Source of the DNA: Rhineura floridana
Lineage: Eukaryota > Chordata > Lepidosauria > Squamata > Rhineuridae
Reading direction: 5' to 3'
NCBI RefSeq assembly: GCF_030035675.1
Contig: NC_084493.1
Location: forward strand, 24,281,822 to 24,345,821
DNA: 64,000 bases
The translations under genes were made by a program, and so were the position numbers. Under the pieces are notes generated by a model. The model made no database searches and had not been told where the DNA came from. It was given only the letters and a program-made list of their open reading frames with translations. Below, in pieces: positions 30,187 through 41,227 of the stretch. Numbering within the stretch: position 1 is the first letter of the stretch; each line of letters opens with the position of its first letter.

Positions 30187-33100
30187 TATGTTGTTGTTGT
30201 TATGTGCCTCCAAGTCGACTATGACTTATGGCGACCCTATGAATCAGTGACCTCCAAGAGCATCTGTCATGAACCACCCTGTTCAGATCTTGTAAGTTCA
30301 GGTCTGCGGCTTCCTTTATGAAATCAATCCATCTCTTGTTTGGCCTTCCTCTTTTTCTACTTCGTTCTGTTTTTCCCAGTATTATTATCTTTTCTAATGA
30401 GTCATGTCTTCTCATGATGTGTCCAAAGTATGATAACCTCAGTTTCATCATTTTAGCTTCTAGTGATAGTTCTGGTTTAATTTGATCTAACACCCAATTA
30501 TTTGTCTTTTTTGCAGTCCATGATATCTGCAAAGCTCTTCTCCAACACCACGTTTCAAATGCATTCATTCTTCTCTTATCTGCTTTTTTTACTGTCCAAC
30601 TTTCACATCCATACACAGAGATCAGAAATACCATGGTCTGAATGATCCTGACTTTAGTGTTCAGTGATACACATTTGAGGGCCTTTTCTAGTTCTCTCAC
30701 AGCTGCCCTTCCCAGTCCTAGCCTTCTTCTGAGTTCTTGACTATTGTCTCCATTTTGGTTAATGATTGTGCCAAGATATTAATAATCCTTGACAAGTTCA
30801 GTGTCCTCATTGTCAACTGTAAAGTTGCATAAATCTTCTGTTGTCATTACTTTAGTCTTTTTGACATTCAGCTGTAGTCCTGCTTTTGTGCTTTCCTCTT
30901 TAACTTTCATCAGGATTAGTTTCAAATCATTACTGGTTTCTGCTAGCAGTATGGTATCGTCTGCATATCTTAAATTATTGATATTTCTCCCTCCAATTGT
31001 CACACCTTCTTCATCTTGGTCCAATCCTGCTTTCCATATGATATGTTCTGCGTATAGATTAAATAAATAGGGTGATAAAATACACCCTGTCTCATACCCT
31101 TTCTGATGGGGAACCAATCGGTTTCTCCATATTCTGTCCTTACAGTAGCCTCTTGTGCAGAGTATAGGTTGCGCATCAGGACAATCAGATGCTGTGGCAC
31201 CCCCATTTATTTTAAAGCATTCTATAGTTTTTCATGATCTACACAGTCAAAGGCTTTGCTGTAATCTAGAAAGCACAGGGTGGTTTTCTTCTGAAATTCC
31301 TTGGTCCATTCCATTATCCAACATATGTTTGCGATATGATCTCTGATACCTCTTCCCTTTCTAAATCCAGCTTGTACGTCTGGCATTTCTCACTCCATAT
31401 ATGACAAGAGCCTTTGTTGTAGAATATTGAGCATTATTTTACTTGCATGGGATATTAAGGCAATAGTTTGATAATTACTGCATTCTCTGGGATCCCCTTT
31501 CTTTGGAATTGGGATGTATATGGAACGCTTCCAGTCTGTGGGCCATTGTTTAGTTTTCCATATTTCTTGACAGTTTTTAGTCAAAATTTGGACAGATTCA
31601 GTCTCAGTAGCTTGTAGCAACTCTATTGGTATGCCATCTATTCCTGGTGATTTGTTTCTTCCAAGTATTTTAAGAGCAGCTTTCACCTCGCATTCTAAAA
31701 TTTCTGCTTCTTCATCATATGGTTACTCCGTGAATGAATCTGTCATCCTGGCATCTCTTTTATAGAGTTCTTCAGTGTATTGCTTCCATCTTCCTTTTAT
31801 TTCATCTCAGTCATTCAGTGTGTTCCCCTGTTGATTATTCAACATCCCTACTCTTGGTTTAAATTTCCCTTTCATTTCTCTAATCTTTTGTTCTTCCCTT
31901 TTTGTTGTCCTCTTCTATTTCTATACAGCAATTATTGTAATAGTTCTCTTCGTCCCTACGCACTAGTTGCTGTATTGTTGTATTTAAGGTTCTGACCGTG
32001 TTTCTATCTCCTTTTGCTTTTGCTTCCTTCTCTCTTTAACCATTTGAAGAGTTTCTCAGTCATCCATTGGGATCTTTCTCTTTTTTTAACTAGAGGTATC
32101 GTCTTTTTGCATTCTTCCCTGATCATGTTTCTGACTTCACTCCGTAGTTCTTCTGGTTCTCTGTCAACTAAATTTAAAGTCACAAACCTGTTCCTTATTT
32201 GATCTTTATATGCTTCTGGGATGTTATTTAAATTGTATTTTGGCATTATGATTGCTTTCTTGGTCTTCTTTAGCTTTACTCTGATTTTCGATACGACCAG
32301 TTCATGATCTGTACCGCAGTCTGCTCCTGGTCTTGTTTTTGCAGAAAGTATAGAACTTCTCCACCTTCTGCTACCAATTATATAATCAGTTTGATTCCTA
32401 TATTGACCATTTGGTGATGTCCATGTGTATAGTCATCTTTTCGGTTGTTCAAAAAATGTGTTTGCAAGAAACAAATGATTGGCTTCACAGAATTCAATAA
32501 GTCTTTCTCCTGCTTCATTTCTGTCTCCTAAGCCACATTTCCCCACAATTCCTAGTTCTTCTCTGTTACCTACTTTTGCATTCCAATCCCCCGTGATTAT
32601 CAGCACATCTTGTTTTGGTGTGTGATCAATTTCTTCCTGTACTTCTGCATAAAATCTCTCCAATTCCTCTTCTTCTGTGTTTGCTGTCGGAGCATAGACT
32701 TGGATGATGGTTATGTTGATAGGTTTCCCATTTAATCTCACTGATATCACTCGCTCAGACCTTGCATTGTAGCTCCTAATTGCTCTTGCTACATCACTTC
32801 TCACTATTAAAGCAACCCCATTTCTTCTTAATTTCTCATTTCCTGCATAAATATTTTGTAGTTGCCTGATTGGAAATGTCCCATTCCCATCCATTTTAAT
32901 TTGCTCACACCAAGTATTGTAATGTTGATGCATTCCATTTCTTGTTTGACAATGTCGTTCCAGCCTTAAGTGGGGGCGTTTTTGCCACCACCCTGGTTAA
33001 ACAGAAGGCTCAGGAACATTGGGTAGGATTCAAATGAGGTCAGGTGGGATGTTTCAACCCATGAGAGGGAGCGATTCGAAGGCTTATAAGCCAGCTCCTC

Positions 33101-34085
33101 TTTAGTCTTTGCGCCTTTCTTTGCCTTGCAGCACCCGCCCCCCCTTGTCAGTATGGGCTTTGCTAGTCGCCAAGGCTGGGGCTGAGTAGGAATTTTTTGG
33201 GGGGGATTCTGATTTCAGAATCCCTTTCGTTTTGCCTACTCCATACTGCTCGGTTGATTCAATTGGCAATTATGTGTGGGGGGGTTGGGTTGTCTTGCGG
33301 TGGCTGGCATGGAATTCGGGCAGGTGAGGAAAGTGGGGATAGAATGAAGGTAACTGAGGCATTCTATTAGAGGGCACTCACTAGAGAACCAACAGTCATG
33401 TGTGGCTTGTGGGGATCTGGGGGTGCCCTTGTGGAACCAACTTGCGCATCAGGGTGAACGCCTGTACGCCGGGGCCGGGGTGTGGAGGTTGGAACCACAT
33501 GATTGGCTCTATTAGCAAGGAGGGTTAATTTCAACCATTTCTGTTGCTCAGGAGTCAAGGTAGGTTCTGATTTACATGCCCAGACAATTTGGAGGCTAGA
33601 TTACCTCCCAGTTAGGTATCCTCACCTGCCCGAAGCAAGTTTAATTAGGCTATTGGCTTATAATTGGAAGAAGCTTTATGTTGTTATATTTTAAATAAAT
33701 ATAACATTATTCCATATCTGTGTCCGAGTCTTCTTTGGTGTGGTGTCAATTTCTAACTTTCCCTGGTTCATGCTTCTCACATTCCATGTTCCTATTGTGT
33801 GCGTCGTACAACTCTGGACTCTCCTTTCGCATCTGTGCGCATCAGCCTCTGGGCTTCCTTTTGGCTTTGACCCAGCTGCGTCATTAGTCACAGCGCTACT
33901 TGTCCTTGTCCTTTGTTCTTCCCCAGTAGCTCGGTGAGTGCCTTCTGATCTGGGGGTCTCATCTTCCAGCGCTATCTTGTGTTGCATTTTGGATACTCTG
34001 TTTATAGGGTTTTCATGGTAAGAGATATTCAGAGGTGGTTTACCATTGCCTTCCTCTATGATTGATATATTATACTGCTTGATCC
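30187..34085 (-). mobile_element. BovB/RTE LINE, near full length, interrupted
   Basis: Reverse-oriented RTE-clade element of about 3.1 kb once the 32957-33743 insert is excluded. Its 3' end (plus 30187-30240) has (GTT)n and 'caagtcgactatgacttatg', the tail shared with Sauria SINEs. Coding pieces in order on the minus strand: endonuclease start THTIGTWNVRSMNQGKLEID (about 33807-33748); endonuclease core with ITGDWNAKVGNREELG (32956-32433); RDFK-like linker (32246-32004); reverse transcriptase NKSPGIDGIPIELLQ (31686-31390) and catalytic YADD (30967-30956); C-terminal domain FETWCWRRALQISWTAKKTN (30700-30200). Several frame changes separate the pieces, so it is inactive. Confidence 0.88.
32957..33743 (+). 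mobile_element. Insertion in BovB, possibly a solo LTR fossil
   Basis: 787 bases break the BovB endonuclease codons cleanly. The short repeat tgtc flanks it (32953-32956 and 33744-33747). A TATA-like 'cttataagcc' lies at about 33081, and an AATAAA near the right end precedes 'tgtgtccgagtcttctttgg', a U5-like end. The family is uncertain, the termini lack the usual TG...CA, and no coding region is present. Confidence 0.45.
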
Positions 34086-34287
34086 TGGGAAACTAATTTT
34101 AGTGAAGGAAAATAGTTAGAAATCACTTATATTTGATTCTTGTGTAGAGCAATGACATCGACTAGGGGAAAAACTTTGTAACAAGTATCAAAGTTAGAAA
34201 TGAGAGAAACGTTGAGGTTTAATAATGATTTCTAAAATAACCCAGTGTGTTCAATTGCAATTTTAATAAGTAGAATACAACTTTGTA

Positions 34288-34437
34288 AGTGGGTTTTCAT
34301 GGTACAAAGGTATTCTGAGGTAGTTTGCCTTTCCCATTCCTCTGGGGCTGAGAGATAGCGGCTGGCTCAGAATCCACCCACCGTATTCCCTTACTGTGTG
34401 GTCTCCAGTCATAGTCCAGTACCTTTAATCATAACTC
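34288..34437 (-). mobile_element. Sauria-type SINE, partial
   Basis: Plus-strand 'gggttttcatggtacaaagg', 'cctctggggctgagagatag' and 'agtccagtacctttaat' are the reverse of the SINE body, without the extreme tail. Confidence 0.6.
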
Positions 34438-34453
34438 CTTCTCTTTAAAAAAA

Positions 34454-34640
34454 ATGTAAATGTATTGCCTTCAAGTCGATTCCGACTTATGGCAACCCTA
34501 TGAATAGGGTTTTCATGAGGCTGAGAGACAGTGACTGGCCCAAGGTTACCCAATGAGTTTCATGGCTGTGTGGGGATTTGAACCCTGGTCTGCCATGTCA
34601 TAGTCCAAAACCTTAACCACTACGCCACTATGTATTTTTA
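34454..34640 (-). mobile_element. Sauria-type SINE
   Basis: BovB-type tail at 34465-34500 ('ttcaagtcgattccgactta'); box B complement 'ggggatttgaaccctgg' at about 34572-34588; head complement 'ccttaaccactacgccacta' at the right end. Near complete, but the body is short. Confidence 0.8.
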
Positions 34641-35574
34641 AGTTAGGAATGGGACTTCTAAGAATATATAAGGAATAAGAACCTCTAAAGCAAGTAATAG
34701 AACTGTGGTGTTCATGAACTTTCAGGCATCCTAACCCAGCATCGTTAATATCTCCAGGTATACCTGGGTCAGCCTGACTGATCAGGATCAATGAAAGTAC
34801 AGGGTATGCATGAAAGCCGATTCACAATAGTGGAGTGTAGTATACGGTAGTAACTGGTTTCAACTGGCCTGAAAGAGCATTAGTCAAGGGGGACAGCAGA
34901 ACAATGGTGATATTAATAAAATGGACAGAATATTGGAATAAGAAATAGAATTACCTAATGCTTTCTGATTGGTTTGGAAAGATTGCAGAGAGGAGGAACT
35001 GTTGTGTTATGTGGGAAGGAACGTGTATGATTGGTGTAAAGATGTCACATGTGTTTTTAGTACTGTATAAAAGACCCTGCAAATAGTGTCTCATTGCAGC
35101 CTCTCCTGGATGTCTCAGAGGGACTGACCCTGCTTACGCATGTAAAGTATAAAGACCTAACTTTTTGCTTCAAGCCTGTGTCTTCAAATTTCTTCAAGGA
35201 CTCCCAGTCAAAGTTCCCAAATGAGAAAATTCTCCATCAGTTACGAGCAAAAGAAGAGCCCTGCTTTCACAGCCCTGATCTTGAGCAATAGCCCGTGCTC
35301 ACAAATAGATGGGGGGAGTGAGCTGGTTGAGCCTGTGGCCACCATCCTGCTAGCTGTAGAATGCCACCAGGTTTCTGGCAATGAATCCTAGGCTGATGGT
35401 CAGACCCTGAGCTACGACTTTGTCTTCCTCTTGAGCCTCATTCATCAGGGGAGAAAGGAATCTCCTGTTCTACGACCCCTACCCAGCACTGTAGGGAGAG
35501 TGCTGGGCAAGGACCACTGAAAGAAGTAGACACCAGGTCAGGGGGTTGCCCTTTAGAACCCTTTGCCCTCTGTG
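34641..35574. other. Unassigned stretch with a TATA-like motif
   Basis: 'gtactgtataaaagaccctg' at 35061-35080 followed by 'gtataaagacctaac' near 35147 resembles LTR promoter and R/U5 layout, but I could not find ends or coding parts. It may be an old LTR fossil or unique DNA. Confidence 0.3.
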
Positions 35575-36306
35575 AAAAAGGCAAATTTCATGCGAGGGAT
35601 CATTAGGAAAGATATTGAAAATAAAACTGCCAACATCATAATGCCGTTATACAAATCTGTGGTGCAACCGCATTTGGGATACTGTGTACATTTCTGGTTG
35701 CCTCCGCTTCAAAAGGGACATTGTACAGTTGGAAAGAGTTAAAAAAAGGGCAACCAAGATGATCAAGAGGATGAGGAAAGGCTGCAGCATTTGAGCGTTA
35801 GAGAAAGGGCAAGTAGGAGGTGATACGATAGATGTTTATAAAATTATGCATGACATGGAGAGAGTTGATAGAAGGTTTTCTCCCTCTCTCGTAACACTAG
35901 AACTCAAGGACATTCAATGATGCTAAATGCTGGAAGACTCAGGAGAGATAAAAGAAAGTACTTCTTCATGCAGTTCACAGTTAAGCTATGGAACTCACTC
36001 CCACGAGAGGCAGTGATGGCCACCAACTTGGAGGGCTTTAAAAGAGGATTAGACAAATTCATGGAGGAAAAGGCTATCAAAGACTACTAACCACGCTGGC
36101 TATGCTCTGCCTCCACAATCAGAGGCAGTATATTTCCAAATACCACTTGCTGGAAACATCAGGAGGGGAGAGTGCTCTTGCACCAAGGTCCTTCTTGTGG
36201 GGTTCCCATAATGGGCATCTGGTTGGCCACTCTGAAAACAGGATGCTGGACTAGATGGGCCACTGGCCCGATCCAGCAGGGCTCTTCTTATGTCTTTATC
36301 TTCTTA
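35575..36306 (+). mobile_element. CR1/L3-type LINE 3' end
   Basis: The decayed reverse transcriptase end includes PLYKSVVQPHLGYCVHFWLP, partly readable at 35643-35710. The typical 3' region follows: 'tggaggaaaaggctatcaa', 'cagaggcagtatatttccaa', 'ggatgctggactagatgggc', 'atccagcagggctcttctta'. Many frame changes make this an old copy. Confidence 0.8.
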
Positions 36307-36308
36307 AG

Positions 36309-36652
36309 AGGGATGGGGAACCTCAGGCCTGGAGGCCAGATGTGTCCGTCCTGTCCTCTGCATCTGACCCTTGAAACAATCCACAAGCCACACCCCTCAC
36401 TGCCCCTGCTTTGCCCTCTGAGTATATTTGCCAGATTGGGATGAGTCCTTCAACTCTGACCATGTCTCTTGCTTGTCTGGATGTGGAGGGATGTGTGTGT
36501 AGAAAGTAGTCTAATGTACAAAGGAAAGATTCACATTCATTGCTCCACCCACTTTTGCCTCTGGCCATGCCCACTACTGACATGTGGCCCTCAGAAGGTT
36601 GCTCAGAAGGGCATGTGGCCCTCAGACTAAAAATTTCCCCACCCCTGCTTTA
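36309..36652 (+). mobile_element. hAT-like non-autonomous element, 'cctcaggcctgg' family
   Basis: It runs from 'gggatggggaacctcaggcc' to 'aaatttccccacccctg'. The interior matches 4.98 kb; near its right end 'ggttgctcagaag..catgtggccctcag' is partly duplicated. Confidence 0.7.
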
Positions 36653-36732
36653 GACGCCACCCTACTCAGGGTTAGGGAGTGTGGAGCCTAAGGGGGTAAT
36701 CTGGACTTAGGGAGTTATCAGACCTCAGTCAA

Positions 36733-36962
36733 GAGCCAGTGTGGTGTAATGGTTAGAGTTTTGGACTAGGACCTGAGAGACCAGGGTTCAAATTCCCACT
36801 CAGCCATGAAGCTTTCTGGGTGACCTCGGGCCAGTCACAGTTTCTCAGCCTAACATACTTCACTGGTTGTCGTGAAGATAAAATGCAGAGGGAGGGGAAC
36901 TGTGTTCGCTACCTTGAGCACCTTAGAGGAAAGGTGGGATGTAAATGTAATAATAAATAAAC
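36733..36962 (+). mobile_element. MIR-like (CORE-type) SINE, near complete
   Basis: Head 'gtgtggtgtaatggttagag' and 'cagggttcaaattcccactc', body 'gggtgacctcgggccagtca', end 'tgggatgtaaatgtaataat'. Confidence 0.85.
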
Positions 36963-37034
36963 AAGCCTCCATGTCATGAGCCTGAAATCCATCAGTGACC
37001 AGAGGGGTGTTCACACATTGTTGTTGTTGCTGGT

Positions 37035-37160
37035 TACATTTATTTATTTATTACATTTGTATACCGCCCCATAGCCAAAGCTCTCTGGGCAGTTTACAAC
37101 AATTTATTCATTGCTTACCAGATAAAATGTCTTGAAGTGATTTACAACTATAAAATACCA
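37035..37160 (-). mobile_element. L2-type LINE 3' end
   Basis: 'ttatttattacatttgtata', 'ccgccccatagccaaagctc' and 'tctgggcagtttacaac' is the reverse complement of the L2-type terminus seen at 17.7 kb. Further 3' UTR may extend to about 37300. Confidence 0.75.
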
Positions 37161-37507
37161 AAGCTGAAAACAAACAAAAGTATTCATCCTGCATTATGAT
37201 AAAAAGGACAAATACTACCCATCCCACTAAAAGAGGAACACCACAACAGGCACATACAAAGAGAGGACAATCTTTGTACCTGTGTACACAAATAGTTGAG
37301 TTGAACACGCCTACAGTGGCTCACAGGTAACATTCAACGAACCTATGGCTGTGTGCACACAATAGCTAAGCTGTACAGGTCAACAAATGAAGTCACTGCC
37401 ACACATACACTTATACATGTGTAGCGCAGCTTATACCTGTGTCCAGCATAGCATGTGAACAAGCCTTAGGACACTAAGTCAGAGGCCACTGTGTCACCAG
37501 CTGAGGT

Positions 37508-38051
37508 GTTATGCTAGGTTCCTGGCTCTGAGCATGGCTTTGAGCCATGAACCGGAGAACACTGAACCTCAGTCTGAGGCTGGCTGATAGGCAGGAGTTA
37601 GACTGAATCCCTCAGCACCAGGGCACAAAGATTCCGAGCTGGGACTATCCCAGGCATCTTCCCCTGGGCCTGAGGAACCGAGCGCCTGCCACGCTGCCTT
37701 CCCATTCCAACAGTGCAGGGAGCGGAGGAGAAGTACCTGCCTTCGGGCCAGATATTAGCCCTTTAAAAGCCCTGGGTTCTTCAAAAGGGGGCAGAGCCTA
37801 GGAGAGGTAGACTGGAGGCAGGGGATTAAAAGGCCTCATTGCACCTCCAGCCCTTGTTGGAATAAATTGCTCACTAGGAGTTTCCCTTGGTGCTGAGACA
37901 AACTGGTCAGCCTTGACCTGCAGGCTCCTCTTCAGAGCCAGGTTAGGACATTCCAGCTTTCCTCAAGGCAAGTGGTGCACTCGAAGCTATCCAAGGTGCT
38001 GAGATTCTGGCTGCCTGGCTCTGTGGGTTCCCATTCTGGACAGGCTACAAC
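37508..38051 (+). mobile_element. Probable solo LTR fossil
   Basis: Starts TGTTATGCTAGG and ends GGCTACAACA (TG...CA). A TATA-like 'gggattaaaaggcctc' at about 37825 and AATAAA at 37861 fit the U3/R layout. There is no internal coding region and no clear target duplication. The retroviral or Gypsy-type family is not resolved. Confidence 0.45.
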
Positions 38052-38121
38052 ACCTGCCTGGATCAGATCAGCAATCCAAGAAGTCTAACATCCTATTTCC
38101 CTCACAGTCCAACCAAGAGGA

Positions 38122-38320
38122 GGGCTGTAGCTCAGTGGGAGAGCATCTGTCTTGCATGCAGAAGGTCCCAGGTTCAATCTCAGGTGTCACCAGGCAAGGC
38201 TGGGAAAAGCTCCTCTCTGAAACCCAAGAGAGCCTCCTTCAGTCAATTTAGACAATACTGAACTAGATGGAACAAAGGATCTGACTCAGTATAAGGCAGC
38301 CTCCTGTGCTCCTAGGGGCC
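38122..38320 (+). mobile_element. tRNA-Ala-derived SINE, best-preserved copy
   Basis: Head: box A 'gtagctcagtgggagagca', anticodon region 'cttgcatgcagaagg', box B 'ggttcaatctc'. The body and end 'gtataaggcagcctcctgtg' follow. A CR1/L3 remnant in reverse follows at about 38360-38440 ('ctatgaacatggagattcca'). Confidence 0.9.
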
Positions 38321-39044
38321 TCTGGAAAGCCCATATAAGCAGGACTTGTGGAGATCAGCCCTCCCCTGCTAGCAAGTGGTATTCAGAGGGAAACTGCCTA
38401 TGAACATGGAGATTCCATATAGCTGCCATGACCAGCAGCTGTCCATAGAGCCATCTGGAGAGGAAAGGTGATCTGCTGCAAAGGAGACCGGTCCCTTGAT
38501 CTGAGTAGTTGCATAGAAGAAGATAGTACAATTGGTGTAGCTTTGTTCAATGCTGCATAGCAGGCTGCACCTGGTGTCATGACCTCAGGCTGCAATTTCC
38601 CCTCTTCGCACCTTGGACAGCTTTTTGAAAGTTCAGACTAAAACCTAGAGTGGATTCCACTGTCTTACTGACTTGGCGTCACCAGCAGCCACTGCAAGCC
38701 ACAATGGTCTCCACTGCCCCAGAAGCTTCAGTACAGGCAGAGATCAGCCTGCTGATCTCCAATTCTGAAGACTCCAGGCCAGATTTGCTGGCAGTGGGAG
38801 CTAACTACTAAGACGGGCCCACACCCTTACTTAAAGTTGAATCTGTTTAAGATAGAGGTGAGGAACCTCAGGCCCAGGGGCCAAATCTGGACCGCTGAAG
38901 TCTCCCTGGGCCACACCTTCACTGGCCCTGCATCTCCTCCTGAATATTCTTGCCTGGCTGAAATGTTTCCTTAAACTCGGATAATATTGCTTGTTTCCCG
39001 TGGTGGAAGATACAAAGGGGAATGGGAGAAACTAGCCTACTCTA

Positions 39045-39271
39045 CAATAGGGCCTCACTTTACAGCGATTCGCTTTACAGCGATTCACTAATACAGCGGT
39101 CTCAATTAGACACGATTAGACTAAAGCCCCACTCATACGGCACTTGTTCCGCTTTTATGGCGGTTTTCAGGCATCATGCGCCATTCTATTAAACGAGTTC
39201 CGCTTTACAGCGGTTTTTGCTTTACAGCGGGGGTCCGGAACGTAACCCGCCGTATGAGTGGGGCCCTACTG
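39045..39271. mobile_element. Tigger/mariner-type MITE with TA duplication
   Basis: Ends CAATAGGGCCTCACTT (left) and, on the opposite strand, CAGTAGGGCCCCACTC (right), flanked by TA on both sides (39043-39044 and 39272-39273). 'ctttacagcg' occurs repeatedly inside. The TA target and CAGTnGG-type ends fit the Tc1/mariner (Tigger-like) group. Confidence 0.75.
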
Positions 39272-39273
39272 TA

Positions 39274-39297
39274 TACACACACACACACACACACACA
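39274..39297. repeat. (AC)n microsatellite
   Basis: Begins directly at the TA target site of the Tigger-type insert. Confidence 0.9.
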
Positions 39298-39492
39298 GAG
39301 TAGCCTTGTTTATATTTTTATGAAAGTGTGGTACATGAATATTTAAATAAACAAAAATGCAAGGTAAAATGTATATCTGTTGCTCCACCCACTTGTGCAT
39401 GTGGCCACGCCCACCACTGGCATGTAGCCCTCAGAAGGTTGCTCAGAAGGGATTGCGGCTCTCGGGCTGAATATGTTTCCCCACTCCTGGTT

Positions 39493-39944
39493 TAAAGCTC
39501 AGTCTGCAGCCTTGTCTAAGGTTTCTAAAATTTACTCCAGCTCCACACTGAACTGTCCGTCCTGATTGCCTTGCCTTGCCTCTACAAGAATCCTCTGTCA
39601 GCTAGAGCCATAGCTGTCAGAGTAGAACATCTGCCAACATTCTCTCTTCATGCAGCTATGAAAAATGCAGGAATATGTCCCTGTTGTGTGTCTCTGAGAG
39701 ATTGAGATTGAGATTGAGAGAGAGAGGGAGGAAATAAAACTGATTATTTAAATATTAAATAATTAAATATTAAAGTGAATGCCATATTGCAGTTTGTGAT
39801 TAAAATGTGGATCCTGGATCCAAAAAGGATAAAGATTATTATATTAGGGCCTTTCCACATAGCTTCTTTTTCTCACACATTTACAGTATTTGTGCAGAAT
39901 CCAGATCTCTTCTCTCAAAACAGTGCATAAAAGGGCACAGAGAT
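39493..39944. other. Intergenic stretch, nothing assigned
   Basis: A (GA)n-like patch lies at 39700-39728; otherwise no recognised feature. Confidence 0.35.
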
Positions 39945-40062
39945 TTGCCTTCCTGGATCAAGTCAAAGGCCCATTTAACTACTAATTCTGTTTTCAACAG
40001 CAGCCAGCCAGAAGCCTCCAGGTATTAATCTGGTCCTGCTGGGCCCCCAGGAACCACCGGAG
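39945..40062 (-). mobile_element. CR1/L3-type 3'-end fragment
   Basis: 'tcaaaggcccatttaactac', 'cagccagccagaagcctcca' and 'ggcccccaggaacc' are the reverse of the CR1/L3 3' end. Confidence 0.5.
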
Positions 40063-40309
40063 CTGGCAAACATCAGTGCCTCTTGGACCAGATTAGACAA
40101 CACAACAGCAATGAAAAAGTCCGGTTGCTTGTAACTTTTGATGAAAATGTGCAAATCCTGTACATGTTTACTTAGTAGGGTTTACTGTACACAGTAGGGT
40201 TTACTTCTATGTAAGACTACAAATGATTTAGTTATGCTTATCTCCAAATTTTACGGTGCAATCTCAAGCAGTACCCAAAAGTAAATTCCAAAAGGACACA
40301 ACAAGGGTC

Positions 40310-41000
40310 CTGAAGGATCAGGCCAAGGCCCATCTAGTCCAGCATCCTGGATTCAGATACATCCAGATACCTATGGGAAGTCCACAATCAGGACCTGGGT
40401 GAAATAGCACTTTCCCCTTTTGTGACTCCCACAACAGGTATTAGGAGGCATGCTGCTTCCAACAGTGAAGGTAGAACATAGCCATTGTGCCTAGTAGCCA
40501 TTGATATCATCCATGGATTTGTGTAATCCTATTTTAAAGCCATCCAAGTTGGTGACCATCGTTTCCTGTTGTAGGAGCGAATTCCATAGTTTAACTATGT
40601 TCAAAGTCTGTTTTTATGATGTTTCAGAGTGTTTTTAGTGTTTTTGTTCACCACCCTGGGCTCCTACTGGGAGGAAGGGCGGGATATAAATTTAATGAAT
40701 AAATAAAACTATGCACTGTGTGACAAAGTATTTTCTTTTGTTTCTCCTGAATTTTCCAACATTGGATGTCCCTGAGTTCTAATGTTAGGAGAGAGGGAGA
40801 AAAACTTTTCTCTGTCCACTTCCTCCACACCGCACGTCATTTAATATGCTCCCATCATGTTCCCTCTTACTCATCTTTTCACTAAACTAAAAAGGTCTAA
40901 CTCCTGTTGCCTTTTCTCATAGGGAAGTTGCTGCATCCGCTTGATCATTTTGGTTGCCCTGGTAAACTGTATTGCTGGTGTCCTAAGCTGAGCTCAGGGG
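40310..41000 (-). mobile_element. CR1/L3-type LINE 3' part, split by an L2 tail
   Basis: The plus strand shows, in reverse order, 'aaggcccatctagtccagca', 'aagccatccaagttggtgac', 'aattccatagtttaactatg', then after the insert 'gcactgtgtgacaaag', 'agagagggagaaaaac' and 'tctgtccacttcctccacac'. It corresponds to the 35.6-36.3 kb element in the opposite orientation. The frame is lost. Confidence 0.8.
40600..40706 (+). mobile_element. L2-type LINE tail inside CR1/L3
   Basis: 'gggctcctactgggaggaag', 'ggcgggatataaatttaatg' and AATAAATAAA. It is flanked by the exact 7-bp repeat aactatg (40593-40599 and 40707-40713), so this is a true insertion. Confidence 0.85.
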
Positions 41001-41227
41001 AGGGGGGACAGAAACTCCTGTGGAGCAGAAGGGCAAAAGCTCACTTGATCTTGCTTTTCAGGGTGAATATAGACTGTGAAAGCCCTGAGTGTGTTTAGGA
41101 ATGGTGTGCTTTGCCCTGGCAAGTGTGCTGAGGATTGCACTGTTAAAAGTTTTGACCCTTGCAAGCCTTGATAAAATTGTCTTACAACAGCTCTGAAAAG
41201 TTATCAAGGCCGCTTCTCACTTGAGAT

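Larger units (their letters stand above)
38862..39492 (+). mobile_element. hAT-like element ('cctcaggcctgg' family) containing a Tigger-like insert
   Basis: Left 'gaggaacctcaggcccaggg', right 'tatgtttccccactcctg'. The interior phrase 'actagcctactcta' is cut at 39044 by the 227-bp insert and resumes after it with 'gtagccttgtttatattt'. Confidence 0.7.

Noticed and set aside
34860-35260. LTR call around the TATA-like motif at 35.06 kb
   Set aside because: No defined ends, no flanking repeats and no second copy in view, so it was left unassigned.
38122-38195. Possible tRNA-Ala gene
   Set aside because: The head continues into the SINE body and the cloverleaf is decayed; it is a SINE promoter, not a tRNA gene.
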